NCBI GenBank assembly: GCA_905479915.1
Contig: CAJQOH010000014.1
Location: forward strand, 62,001-126,000
DNA: 64,000 nt
Source: an uncultured Flavobacteriales bacterium
GTDB lineage: Bacteria; Bacteroidota; Bacteroidia; Flavobacteriales_E; Vicingaceae
Direction: 5' to 3'
Part shown: one piece after another, positions 1 to 10,200 of the stretch
Layout: every line of letters starts with the position of its first letter
Position numbering within the stretch: the first letter of the stretch is position 1
Notes under the pieces: generated by a model
The model's database searches: none
What the model was told of the DNA's origin: nothing
What the model saw: only the letters and a program-made list of their open reading frames with translations
Position numbers and translations under genes: made by a program

Positions 1-558
1 AGCATGGTTTTGAATTGGCTTCTTTATTAGTCCATAAGCAGCAAAGACTGCTGAATCAATAATTTGCCCTGTATAAGAACCTGAAATGGCCTCTCTACCA
101 GAATAGTTAACTTGATCAGAGGGTACATTTACTGGTACATTTTGTGCCATCCATGGACTTCCATACCAATTGTAGTCATTTCTAGTTTTATTCCATTTTT
201 TTGCATCATTAAGTAAAACACTCATTCCTGGCCTCACTCTTTCCTTAAGGACTTCCATATATCCTTCTGCAGTTTGCTTATTGATTTCCTTACCATCTAA
301 ATAAGTAGTCCATGGTGTACTCCAATCAACACTCGCGCTATCAGGAAAATCATGTTTAATATGATAAAGCGTATCAGAATACTCTTCCTTAGTTGGAATT
401 TCACCGTTATTATCAGCATAAGGTTTACCGTTTAATTCAGTAATAGCATTAATTGCTAATTTGTTGTCACTTTTAACAGGTTCAGTTGAATCTCCACAAC
501 TGGTTATTGAAAAAGCTAATGTTATAGCGCCTCCAAAAATAATTGTACTCTTTTTCAT
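1..558 (-). CDS. Partial lipoprotein of unknown function (3' end outside window)
   Basis: This minus-strand reading frame is open from an ATG at 558 to the window edge (186 codons) and its C-terminus lies outside. A second in-frame ATG at 570 would add four residues (MKRK). The N-terminus MKKSTIIFGGAITLAFSITSCGDS is a typical lipoprotein signal with a lipobox ending at Cys, so the product is probably anchored in the outer or inner membrane. The mature part is polar and rich in Trp, Tyr and Asn, with a segment WYGSPWMAQ followed by GREAISGSYTG. I do not recognise the family. It lies 26 bp downstream of the signalling gene and may be cotranscribed with it. Confidence 0.7.
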   Translation of the reverse strand, partial: MKKSTIIFGGAITLAFSITSCGDSTEPVKSDNKLAINAITELNGKPYADNNGEIPTKEEYSDTLYHIKHDFPDSASVDWSTPWTTYLDGKEINKQTAEGYMEVLKERVRPGMSVLLNDAKKWNKTRNDYNWYGSPWMAQNVPVNVPSDQVNYSGREAISGSYTGQIIDSAVFAAYGLIKKPIQNHA

Positions 559-584
559 TTTTCTTTTCATTTTTATTTATTAAT

Positions 585-3542
585 TTAAATTTTGATTCCA
601 ATAATAAGAACATCGTCAAGCTGTTCTTCATTTCCTTTCCAAGCATTGAACTTTGTATTGAGTGTTAAATATTGATCTTCTGCTGATAGCTCTCGAATAT
701 CTTGAAAGATTTGGTATAATTGTTTTTTTTTGAATTTTTTACCCTTTTCTCCTCCAAACTGATCTTGATACCCATCAGTCATCATGTAAAGCATACTTCC
801 TTTTCCTGGAGTAATATTAGTTTTAGTAAATGTATGATTGTTGGCTCTTGTTCCTCCAATAGGTATTCTATCAGGAGCTAAGTAAGTAAGCTTACCTTCG
901 TTATTAATAACTACTGCACCATTCATAGCGCCTGAACAATGGACTGTATTTTCTGTATCAACTAAACAAATAGTTAAATCCATTCCATCATTGAGTGGGA
1001 TTTTAGAATGACTAAATGCTCTTGAAATATTTACTTGAAGTTGTGATAAGATTTCACTTGGATCAGAAACTTGTTGAGAATTAATGATATTATTTAAAGC
1101 AAAAGAACCAATAACACTCATTAAAGCTCCAGGAACTCCATGGCCCGTACAATCTGCAGCAATTATAATTTTATCGCCAGTAGGTAGTTCTGTAAAATAG
1201 TAAAAGTCGCCAGATACGATATCTTTAGGTTTGTACAAGATAAAGGAATCTTCGAAAAGATTACTCAGTTCTTTTTTATCAGGCATTGTAGCAAACTGAA
1301 TATTTTTAGCGTAATTAATGCTATCGTATATCTCTTTCGTTTTATGTTCAATAATCTGTGTTTGACTTACCACTTGTTTTGTCCTTTCGTTAACTGCATG
1401 TTCTAAGTTTTCGTATAGTAACACATTCTTTAATGAAACAGTCATCTGAGCACTTAGTAAGTGAAGAATTTCAACTCTTTTTTCATTAAATAAGTTCTCA
1501 GATAAGTTATTTTCAATGTACATAACTCCCATCAATTTTTGTTGATTTATTAAGGGATGACAAATTACAGATTGAACTTTATTTTTAATAAAATATGTAT
1601 CAAAAGAAAATAAATTGTTTCTAGTTACACTGTCAAGAATAATATCTTTTTTCGTTCTAATTACATAATTGATAATAGAGGAAGGGTAATCCTCATTTTC
1701 GACAACATCATTTAATGGGATTCCTTCCATTACATCAGTTTTCCCATTCGAAAACTCTGCTTGTATGGTATGCCCTTTGTCACCATTAATTATCAAAATT
1801 GCTTTAGTAGCCCCCATGTTTTTAACAATAATACCCATCATCTTTTCAAATAATTTTGATTGATTCGTCTCTTCGGCTATTGTTGTTGAAGCTTTGAGAA
1901 TGCTATTAAAATCAAGATCCTTTATTTTTACAGAGGTCATCGATTGTTCACTATTTGAAGAGCCAGTTTCTTCTAGAGTGTTATTTTCATAAAGCGATGT
2001 AGCATTCCATGACTTATAGATGCTTTTAGCTTTAGTTATTTGTTGCAGAGCTTTTTCTATTTGATTGTTTGAACTTAGAACATTTGCATAGTTTTCATAT
2101 GTTATAGCAAGTAATTGAATAGTTTGTTCATTTTTTAGTTTATTAATAAGTAATTCATACTCATCGTACAAGGCAGAGCTGTTTAATTTAGATTTATTCA
2201 GTTCTAATGCAATAATATCTGATATATTTCCATAAACAGCAGCATTAAATTTTTTAACTTTCTTTAAGTATTTATTTACCTTTTTAAGTGCCCATAAGTA
2301 TTTGGTATTTGAAGTTTTTTTACTAAGTGCTACGCTAATTAATCCTTTGTATAGCTGGTGCCAAACAACATGTTGCATACCACTCGAATATGGCAAGTAT
2401 TTTTCAGACAATATCATTGCTTCATACGCTACATCATACTGTTTAAGATGGTAATTAACAATCATTTTGTTAATGTGGTAATAGTGTAAGAAATGTCTTG
2501 CCTTTAGATTTGGCTCATTTTTAAGAAATTCATCTTCATTAAATTGATGATCATTAAAAGAACCGATTGAATCTGTTTTACCTTGTAGTGCTTTAATGGA
2601 TTGAATTACCGATTTAAAAGCATATTCAGCTTCTATATTATTAGATTGGGAAACAAAATTTAGGTAAGGAGCATTTTCTTTTAAAACAGTATCTAGGGGA
2701 ACACCAAATATGAAATTTGATTGTATTCTTGCTGTTCGACTACAAGACATGTGGAAAAAATCTCCAATTTCAGCACCAGAATCATAAGCTGCATCAAAAA
2801 TCTTATTTGTACTATCTATTCCATTTTTCCAAGTGTTTGCAAAATAACCATGAATAAACTGGACTTCACTTCGTTGATGAGTGCTATTAAATTTATCAAC
2901 CATTTTCATTGATAAATCACCAAATTTATATCCTAATTCATGATTTCCCAGTACACCTCCTAAAAATATACCTCCAAATACAAAGTAGCCAACAGGACTA
3001 TCTTTTGTATTCCCTTTTTTTAAGCAAAGGGTTACAAGTTCTGTAGAAACTTCAACACAAAGTTCAGGTGTAATTTGGTAGGCTGATTTTAAAATTGAGC
3101 CTATAATACTCACAATAGCAATCACTTCGGGGTCAGTTGCAGTAGGTAGGTTCGTTATATCTGAAGCTTTTCTAAGCTTTAATTTAGTTTTAATTACTTT
3201 AAGAATTAGCCTTGGCTTAAGAGGAGACTTTGGAATGTTAAAATTAAACTCCTTAAGAACATTTACACCAACTAAATAAGCATCTTTAAATCTACCATTG
3301 TTGGTATAAAAGTGAATTAACTTTTCAGCAATTTCTACACTTTTATATTTATCAGAAATACCTTTTGAAATATTTAGATATTTTATTTCAGCTTCTTTGT
3401 TTTTACCCGTTTGATGTAATGATTCAGCATAGCTTATATCAAGTTGATACAAAATGTCAGCATCAACAATATTACAATTATCAAGTTGGTTGTGTGCGCA
3501 AGTAAAATATCTTTCTGCAATTTCAAAAGCTGCCACATTCAT
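585..3542 (-). CDS. C-terminal part of a giant signalling protein: TPR-like region, GAF, SpoIIE-type PP2C phosphatase
   Basis: Residues 1 to about 530 are helical and TPR-like, as in the region that follows the ATPase in PknK-like multidomain kinases. About 540-705 is a GAF domain. About 730-985 is a SpoIIE/RsbU-type phosphatase with the motifs SGDFYYF, DCTGHGVPGALMS and MTDGYQDQFGG, which carry the metal-binding aspartates. The ATG at 3542 is not a natural start: the same frame is open upstream to about 3705 and joins the kinase/ATPase gene if one A is added to an A8 run. I therefore regard this as the second half of one protein of about 1726 residues. A SpoIIE output suggests it dephosphorylates a STAS-type or SiaC-type antagonist; no direct partner is adjacent. 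Confidence 0.85.
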   Translation of the reverse strand: MNVAAFEIAERYFTCAHNQLDNCNIVDADILYQLDISYAESLHQTGKNKEAEIKYLNISKGISDKYKSVEIAEKLIHFYTNNGRFKDAYLVGVNVLKEFNFNIPKSPLKPRLILKVIKTKLKLRKASDITNLPTATDPEVIAIVSIIGSILKSAYQITPELCVEVSTELVTLCLKKGNTKDSPVGYFVFGGIFLGGVLGNHELGYKFGDLSMKMVDKFNSTHQRSEVQFIHGYFANTWKNGIDSTNKIFDAAYDSGAEIGDFFHMSCSRTARIQSNFIFGVPLDTVLKENAPYLNFVSQSNNIEAEYAFKSVIQSIKALQGKTDSIGSFNDHQFNEDEFLKNEPNLKARHFLHYYHINKMIVNYHLKQYDVAYEAMILSEKYLPYSSGMQHVVWHQLYKGLISVALSKKTSNTKYLWALKKVNKYLKKVKKFNAAVYGNISDIIALELNKSKLNSSALYDEYELLINKLKNEQTIQLLAITYENYANVLSSNNQIEKALQQITKAKSIYKSWNATSLYENNTLEETGSSNSEQSMTSVKIKDLDFNSILKASTTIAEETNQSKLFEKMMGIIVKNMGATKAILIINGDKGHTIQAEFSNGKTDVMEGIPLNDVVENEDYPSSIINYVIRTKKDIILDSVTRNNLFSFDTYFIKNKVQSVICHPLINQQKLMGVMYIENNLSENLFNEKRVEILHLLSAQMTVSLKNVLLYENLEHAVNERTKQVVSQTQIIEHKTKEIYDSINYAKNIQFATMPDKKELSNLFEDSFILYKPKDIVSGDFYYFTELPTGDKIIIAADCTGHGVPGALMSVIGSFALNNIINSQQVSDPSEILSQLQVNISRAFSHSKIPLNDGMDLTICLVDTENTVHCSGAMNGAVVINNEGKLTYLAPDRIPIGGTRANNHTFTKTNITPGKGSMLYMMTDGYQDQFGGEKGKKFKKKQLYQIFQDIRELSAEDQYLTLNTKFNAWKGNEEQLDDVLIIGIKI

Positions 3543-3694
3543 TGCTTTAAGACCAGCTTTAAGGTTTGCATTAAAAACTAAAGTAGACAGTTTCTTGTTA
3601 ATGATAGAGTTAGACTCAATTGCTTTATTTAAATGATTGGCAACTGTATAAGTTGCTTTATCATTATCACTATCAATGTAATTTTGAGCAAATT

Positions 3695-5764
3695 TTAAAT
3701 GGAGTTTTTTTTGTTTACATCATCCAATAGAGCATAGGAAACTTCTTTAATTTTATCGTGTGTAAAGGTGAAGTATAATTCAGAATCTTGAGAAGAAATT
3801 CGTTCTAAAAAATTAGAATGAAGGGTTTCAATTAAGTTTTTATTCACACATTTCTCTATTGTTTCAGAAAGTATGTTAATCGGTAGGTTTAAAGATTCAT
3901 TTAACTCATTTAAGTTAAAACTTCTTGATAAGCAAGCAGCATAACTTAAGAGTTTTTGCATGTTTTCATCAAAGTCGGTAAACTGATTTAATAATAAATC
4001 TATAACATTTGACGAAAATTCTGATTTCCTAATTTCATTAATGTCAAAAGCCCATTGACCAGATGTGAAGTCTAATTGGACTAAACCTTTATCGTAAATA
4101 GTCTTAATGAATTGGTATATAAAGAAAGTATTTCCGTTTGTTTTATTATAAATTATAGCTGCTAACTCTTTATTATGGTCTAGTTCATTTTTAAATGTGC
4201 TCCAAAGAATATTTAAGATATCTTTTTCATTCAAGTTATCTAAAACAATCTCATTAGGAGGTGTAATAGAACTATATAAGCGTTTTCTGAAATTGGAAAA
4301 AATATGATCTTCGTTAACCTCTTCAGAACGGTAAGAGCCAATTATGTATATAGAATTATTTCCACCAATAGTTTTAAAAGCATACTCTAGTATTTGTAAA
4401 GAACTTAAATCTGCCCATTGAAAGTCATCAATAAACATGACCATTAGTTTTTTACTTTCTACTAAACAGGTAATAAAATTGCTAAAAACAAAGTTTATTC
4501 GATTTTGTTCATCAACATATGATACAGACTCTAATTCTTGTTTGGTTCCCAGAAATTCCGTAATACCTGGTATAACTGGTTCAAGGATATAAGCAGAGTT
4601 TCCTAATTTATTAGTAAGATTTTTTTTCCATTGGTTAATACTTTCTTCAGATTCTGTAAATATGGATGCTAAAAAGCCTTTAAACACTTCTGATAAAGCA
4701 AGGTAGGGCTTATTTCTATTTAATTGATCAAATTTTCCATTAAAGAAATAGCCATTGTTCTCACATATATAAGGGTGGAGATTATGGACTAAAGAAGTTT
4801 TTCCAGTTCCCGATTGTCCTGAAATAAACATAACTTTAGAAGAGCTCTGCAAAAATGATTGAAGAGACTCAATCTCTTCTTCGCGACCAAAAAGTGTCTG
4901 AGGAATTCTAAGGTTATCATCATAATCTTGTTCCTTCAATATAACTTGATCTAAAGTATTAGAAGTCAAAGCAGTTTTAATATCTTTAAGATCTCTCAAT
5001 AAACTAATTCCTGTCTGGTATCTGTTCTCTGATTTTTTTTCAAGAAGCTTCAAAATGACATTATTAATAACCAGAGGAATAGAAGAATTAATTTTATTTG
5101 GACTTTCGGGTTTTATTGCAATATGAGAGTATAAAAATTCAGAAGCTTTTTTATGTTCAAAAGGGTATTTGCCTACTAAAAGTTTATATAACACAACACC
5201 TATTGAATATAAATCAGATCGTATATCAACTGCTTGGTTGATTCTTCCAGTAAGTTCTGGGGCAATATATTCTAAAGTACCCTTAAGGTTATTTGGGTTT
5301 GAAAAGTAGGGGACTTTATGTTCATGTCTTATAGCAAATTCTAAATCAATTAACTTTAAATTGTTATTAATATCAATAAGTATGTTTTTAGAACTAATAT
5401 CTTTATGTATAATTTTGCTTTGATGCAACTCATTAATTGCAGTCATTATTTTTATTGCTATATCTATAAAGTTTGGAATAGTTATTTTTTCACCTAATTT
5501 ATAAAGTTCATAAAGACTATTTCCCTCAATGTAATCCATCCAGATAGAAGGTTTACCTTTGTAGTACCCTTTCTTAAGTATTTTTCTTGTAAACTTTAAG
5601 TCTTTGTTTTCTTGAATAGTAAATTCTTGAAATAAACTAGATTTCTTATCATTAAGAGACCCATCAACAGATTTTATTAGCATTTTATTCCCATCTTCTT
5701 CAATGGTTATTATTTCAGAGCCACCTTGGTAAAAGAGGCTCTCGTTGTTTTCTGTGATATTCAT
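3695..5764 (-). CDS. N-terminal part of the giant signalling protein: Ser/Thr kinase-like domain plus AAA ATPase
   Basis: Residues about 15-265 form a Hanks-type kinase fold. It shows a candidate ATP Lys in MLIKSV, a catalytic loop HKDISSKN, a DFG position read as DLE, and APELTGR followed by DIRSDLYSIGV. The APELTGR...SDLYS signature is typical of the kinase-ATPase-GAF sensor family (PknK-like or hybrid histidine kinases). Residues about 290-680 are an AAA_16-type ATPase with Walker A GQSGTGKTS and Walker B MVMFIDDFQWAD. In relatives the output is often a histidine kinase; here the downstream half supplies a SpoIIE phosphatase instead. The DLE and HKD variations may mean weak or altered kinase activity. 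The stop at 3695 comes from the A8 frameshift. Confidence 0.85.
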   Translation of the reverse strand: MNITENNESLFYQGGSEIITIEEDGNKMLIKSVDGSLNDKKSSLFQEFTIQENKDLKFTRKILKKGYYKGKPSIWMDYIEGNSLYELYKLGEKITIPNFIDIAIKIMTAINELHQSKIIHKDISSKNILIDINNNLKLIDLEFAIRHEHKVPYFSNPNNLKGTLEYIAPELTGRINQAVDIRSDLYSIGVVLYKLLVGKYPFEHKKASEFLYSHIAIKPESPNKINSSIPLVINNVILKLLEKKSENRYQTGISLLRDLKDIKTALTSNTLDQVILKEQDYDDNLRIPQTLFGREEEIESLQSFLQSSSKVMFISGQSGTGKTSLVHNLHPYICENNGYFFNGKFDQLNRNKPYLALSEVFKGFLASIFTESEESINQWKKNLTNKLGNSAYILEPVIPGITEFLGTKQELESVSYVDEQNRINFVFSNFITCLVESKKLMVMFIDDFQWADLSSLQILEYAFKTIGGNNSIYIIGSYRSEEVNEDHIFSNFRKRLYSSITPPNEIVLDNLNEKDILNILWSTFKNELDHNKELAAIIYNKTNGNTFFIYQFIKTIYDKGLVQLDFTSGQWAFDINEIRKSEFSSNVIDLLLNQFTDFDENMQKLLSYAACLSRSFNLNELNESLNLPINILSETIEKCVNKNLIETLHSNFLERISSQDSELYFTFTHDKIKEVSYALLDDVNKKNSI
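3705..3712 (-). other. A8 homopolymer frameshift joining kinase/ATPase and GAF/SpoIIE halves
   Basis: The coding strand has eight A after the codons for DDVN. In frame 0 the upstream gene ends in NKKNSI-stop. Adding one A, or a -1 slip on the A run, gives NKKKLHLKFAQNYIDSD and runs without a stop into the downstream frame. The codons between 3543 and 3700 then read as ordinary TPR-like protein sequence, so the two halves were one gene. A sequencing error, a real mutation, or transcriptional or ribosomal slippage would all fit. Confidence 0.8.
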
Positions 5765-5989
5765 AATAATGTTTTGTCTAAATATATTATCAAAAAACTA
5801 AAATAATGTTATTTTTTCAAAGTGTAGTGTTATTTTTTATAGCATTTAGTTAAATAATTAAACTCATTTAATTTAATATCTAACATTTTTAAATAACCAT
5901 ATTTAATCTAGGTAATTTCAATGTGCTCTGGAGAAAATTATGAAAACCTTGAGTTTCTAGAGGATTGGTTAAAATTGTATTTTTACAAT

Positions 5990-6428
5990 GTGAGTGAACA
6001 TGTCTTAAAAAGTCATAATAAAAGATTGTTGCTGTATCATTTAGTATTTTCCTTGAAATAGAGGAAATAGGCAAAGAGATTGGAGAAATTCTTAAACAGG
6101 TGTGTCTTGAAATTTCTGAACGATATGAAATACAATTTATAGAAATTGGATATGAAAAAGATCATGTTCATTTTTTAGTGCAAAGTGTTCCGAGTTATTC
6201 TGTCTCAAAAATGGTAACGATATTGAAAAGTATTACAGCAAGTTTCAAATATCCCCAGAAATTAAAGCAATGCTTTTGGGTGGTAGTTTTTGGACTGGTG
6301 ATTATTATGTTAACATTGTTGGACAATATTCAAATGAAGGGGGATATGTGCTTATGTAGGGAATCAAGGAATGGAAAAGGAATACAAGAAAATACATCAA
6401 GAGTAGCTTCAGTTATTTTTATATCCTG
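5990..6428 (+). pseudogene. Degenerate IS200/IS605-type TnpA (Y1) transposase remnant
   Basis: Pieces of an IS200-like TnpA can be read in three frames in the correct order: KSHNKRLLLYHLVFSLK (from about 6008), then IEEIGKEIGEILKQVCLEIS through EKDHVHFLVQSVPSYS (about 6058-6230), then ISPEIKAMLLGGSFWTGDYY with NIVGQYSNEGGYV (about 6250-6360). The HVH metal-binding motif of the Y1 transposase is still visible. At least two frameshifts and internal stops make it non-functional. No TnpB gene and no clear end hairpins were found, so element boundaries are unknown. It separates the signalling gene from the small lipoprotein gene. Confidence 0.85.
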
Positions 6429-6456
6429 AAGGCTCTGTTTCGATGAGATTCATTAC

Positions 6457-6492
6457 AAAAAAAGGATGGAGAAATTCCACATCCTTTTTTTT
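6457..6492. terminator. Hairpin with A and T tracts, bidirectional terminator
   Basis: A stem of A7-GGATG (6457-6468) and CATCC-T7 (6480-6491) closes a short loop. The flanking A and T tracts allow termination on both strands. It sits at the 3' end of the minus-strand lipoprotein gene and of the transposase remnant. Confidence 0.75.
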
Positions 6493-6505
6493 AAATCTAA
6501 GCTAT

Positions 6506-6943
6506 TTACCAGCTTCCTAACAATAAAATTAAATTCATTGTTGTTAGAATTGATCCATCCTTAGTTGCTTCAATGATTTCACAAGATTTATTATTCATGT
6601 TTATCGATACTTTGTAAGCAATAGTAGAAAATTCAGTTCCATCACTCGTCAAATTGAACTCTCCAGTTACAAAGTTGGTTCCGCTATCCTTAGCTTCTTG
6701 ATAAATATCATAGCTTACTTCTCCATTAGCCCCTGCAAGCCTTTGTGAATCTTCATAGATTTTGATCTCATCTCCAAAATAATACAACCTTAGAGATTCA
6801 ACTAAAGATGAAGATGATGGGTCTTGTACAAACACCTCTACCAAAACTTCTTTTTCTATTACTTGTGGTTCAACAACTTCTTTTGAGCAAGAAATGAAAC
6901 TAAACATACTTGCTATCAATGCAATTTTTACTATCTTTTTCAT
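6506..6943 (-). CDS. Small lipoprotein of unknown function
   Basis: The 145-residue product begins with MKKIVKIALIASMFSFISCSK, a lipoprotein signal with lipobox FISC. After the Cys there is a short Glu/Val-rich linker (EVVEPQVIEKEVLVEV), then a globular part that I cannot assign to a family. It is monocistronic, with a strong hairpin terminator 14 bp after the stop. The upstream region up to 7225 (282 bp) is shared divergently with the large surface protein gene and holds no other gene I can see. Confidence 0.75.
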   Translation of the reverse strand: MKKIVKIALIASMFSFISCSKEVVEPQVIEKEVLVEVFVQDPSSSSLVESLRLYYFGDEIKIYEDSQRLAGANGEVSYDIYQEAKDSGTNFVTGEFNLTSDGTEFSTIAYKVSINMNNKSCEIIEATKDGSILTTMNLILLLGSW

Positions 6944-7225
6944 AATATCTTATATTGGTTAATAATTGGTTTCCATATAGTGTTAGGCAGTAACTATTCC
7001 ATTATTGAGATATATGTGTCAAATCCTTTGTAGATGTGGGGTTAATGTGTTCTGTGTTTTTGTATAGTCTTCCCAAAACAATGTTAACTCTTCCCATAAT
7101 GGGAAAAATGAATAGAATAAATAATCGTCAATAAAAAACGTAAACAACTGTTAATCAGTAATTAATATTGATTAATAAATAAAGGGCACAACCTTAGTGT
7201 ACTATCTTGAAAAAAACAGATAGCT

Positions 7226-10200
7226 ATGAGAAATTTTACACTTACACTGATCCTTATCCTGAGCACCTTAATCGGAAAAACTCAAAATTTAGTAAACCTT
7301 AGTTCTACAGTAATTCCAGAAATTATAGTTTGTGGAGATTCAGAAAATTTTCAAATAAAACTGAAAAACGATTCAAGTTCAACTCTTTCTGGAATATCCT
7401 TTACTGTACAATTACCAACTGGTATTGCCTATGTGCAAGGTTCTGTTTCAGAACAGAGTAATTACAATGTGCAAGAGCAAAATGTAAGTAACAATAATGC
7501 GCTAGTATTTTCTGCCAATAGTCTATTAGGATCAGACTCTATTGTATTTGATATAGTTACAATAGCCAACATTTCTGCTATAGCTTATCAACAAGCAGGT
7601 AATGTGTTTAGAAACGATGTAAGCGTAAGTTACTCTTCAAATCAAATATCACATCAATCAAATGCTTACAATGTTTTATATGCAGCGTTAAGCATCATTA
7701 ACGTGTCACCAACCAGTCAATCTGTTATAACAGGTGCTGCTGTATCTAGAAATATTACTATTGTAAATGCAGGTAACGGAAGATTATCGGAATTTAAGCT
7801 AACAGATTTGCGCAACAATACTGGTGTAGATTTAATAAGTTCCAATTTAGGGACATTAAATGCTACTTTAGATACTATAACACTTTCTGCATCTGACTTT
7901 GCAACTATAGGAAACAATGATGGATATTTTAATACCAACGAGAGTATTACCATAACTCAAAATTTAGTTGCAAGTGGTTGTGCAGCCAATACGGTAACAT
8001 CAACTATTAAAACGAATTGGGGATGTGATGGGGCCAACAGAACTTCGAACAATTCCTATGCTCATGTAAGTATCAATTTAAAAAATCCGAATCTAAGTAT
8101 CTCATCAAATGAAAGTTTGTCAAGTTGTTTTGCCTCACAAAATAGCGCTCAAGAAATAGTATTAAAAAATAACGGTCAAGGCTACGCAACTAACTTATCA
8201 ATAGATATTTATAAATCTTCAGGAGGGTCTTATGATCAAGATCTGTTTTCTGCTATAGATGCAACAAGTGTAACTTATCAAGTAGGAACTGGAGGAACTC
8301 CAGTAAGTGCAGTAGTTTCTGCGTACACTACAAGAAATGATGGGGTGTATAGTTGTTTAGGGAATTCTCCAGTAGGTAGAGTTGTTGTTGATTTACCAAT
8401 AGACATTGCGCCAGGTCAAACTGTAATTATAAAATGGAACAGCTACCATTGTTGTATCAGTGAATGTAATAATGAAAAATTAATGGGTTGGAAATACAAA
8501 GTGGATTACGAAGATATGTGTGCCAATAACAATTATTCAAGTACAAAAACAGGAGAAGGGACTACTGATTTAAATATGACAATATTCACAGAAACACCAA
8601 TAGATATTGATGCGGGAGAAACATTGCCTTTCGCATATACTATTTCTAGCCATGATAATAATTTACCAGTTGGTACTGGAGCCAATTATGAAGTTGTTGC
8701 AACACTTCCTTTAGGTCTAAATTGGGCTGGAGGAGCTAATGATTTTGTTTGGACAAGTAGTCCTACAAATTGGACCCCAAGTTCAGTTACATTTAATTCC
8801 GCAACAAGAGAGTTAGTTGGTGTATTTCTAGCTCCAGAACCTTTTAATATCCAAAAATCAGAAATAGTAGTTAACCTAACAGGAGATTGTGTTGGAGCAA
8901 CATCAGGGTATAAAACAATCAGTTTAGATATCAACTATGTACCAGATGCCAGCTGTACTTCTTGTAAAGTTCCAATGGTATGTAATGAAACAACTAGCAC
9001 AAACCTACATTGTCCAATAGCAAATTGTGAGGGCTTTAATTTTCTTTCATTTAGTGCTGAACGAATTAACTATGGTAACCCTGATAATGATGCAAATGGT
9101 TTAACAGATAGTAATGGAGCTTTGGACTTTAATAAAATTAAAACCAACAGAGTTATGGTAGGTGATACGCTACAAACTGTATATAAAGTTTTTGTAGATA
9201 CTGGTGCTAATAACAATTATTTTGTAAACTTTTTTGTTGAAGCAGATATTGATTTTGGTCAGAATTTAACTGTTCTTGACGGTAGTATTCAAATTTATGA
9301 TGATGCTACCGCTGCATATTACACTTGTACTAACTTTACAACGGCAACAGTAGATGGAGCAAATGATCAACGTAAGTTTAGGTATAGTTTTTTACCTCAA
9401 TATCAATGCAATACATTACCTGATGCTCCTTTAAGTAACCAATTTTACTTTACACATGGAGATTCTATTGAGTTTGTTGTAAATTATAAGGTGACTGGGA
9501 ATATAGGAGGGAATGTAGAAGAAGTAACAATTAATAATGACTTGTTTACAAGCGCATTGGCTGCTCCATGGGGAGCTGATGCAGCACAATTAAGCGGTGA
9601 CAAATGGGGTTGTGATGATTATGACGGAAGGTTTACTTTGATTGGATATTATTTTACCAACAGTTGGGCAAGTAATTATACTGTAAAATCATGTGCCAGA
9701 ACTGTTCAACAAAACTTTTGGTTCAGTATAGGTGATTGCTGTGATAATTATGGAGGAGGAAACCTATTTCCTTATGAATACCGTAACTGGGCTCATATAA
9801 AAGAGGTTAGAGTAAGCATTCCAACAGATTATGAGGTGGTACAAGTTTATTTCAGACAACGAAGAACAAGAACAACAAATAGTACTTCTACACAAACAGT
9901 AAACAACATTATACCTTACCATAACAGTGGTGGAAATATGTTTTTTGATTTAGAACAATATTACAAGGCTTTTGGAGGCAGTTTAGAATATAGTGATGAT
10001 GGTTTTCATGGAACCGTATATTTAGAATTAGCTCCAACATGTGATGTAGTTATCAACACTTATGAAGATATTAATTGGGAATTTCAATTTGCACAAACCG
10101 ATTATTTAGGAGGAGGAAATAGCAGTTGGTACACGTCCAATCCGGATAGAATAAGATACAATCCAACCAACTTGGTATTGTCATCAAATAACCCTATTGT

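Noticed and set aside
5889-6074. 61-codon minus-strand frame
   Set aside because: It lies antisense to the transposase remnant, has no family features and no plausible signals.
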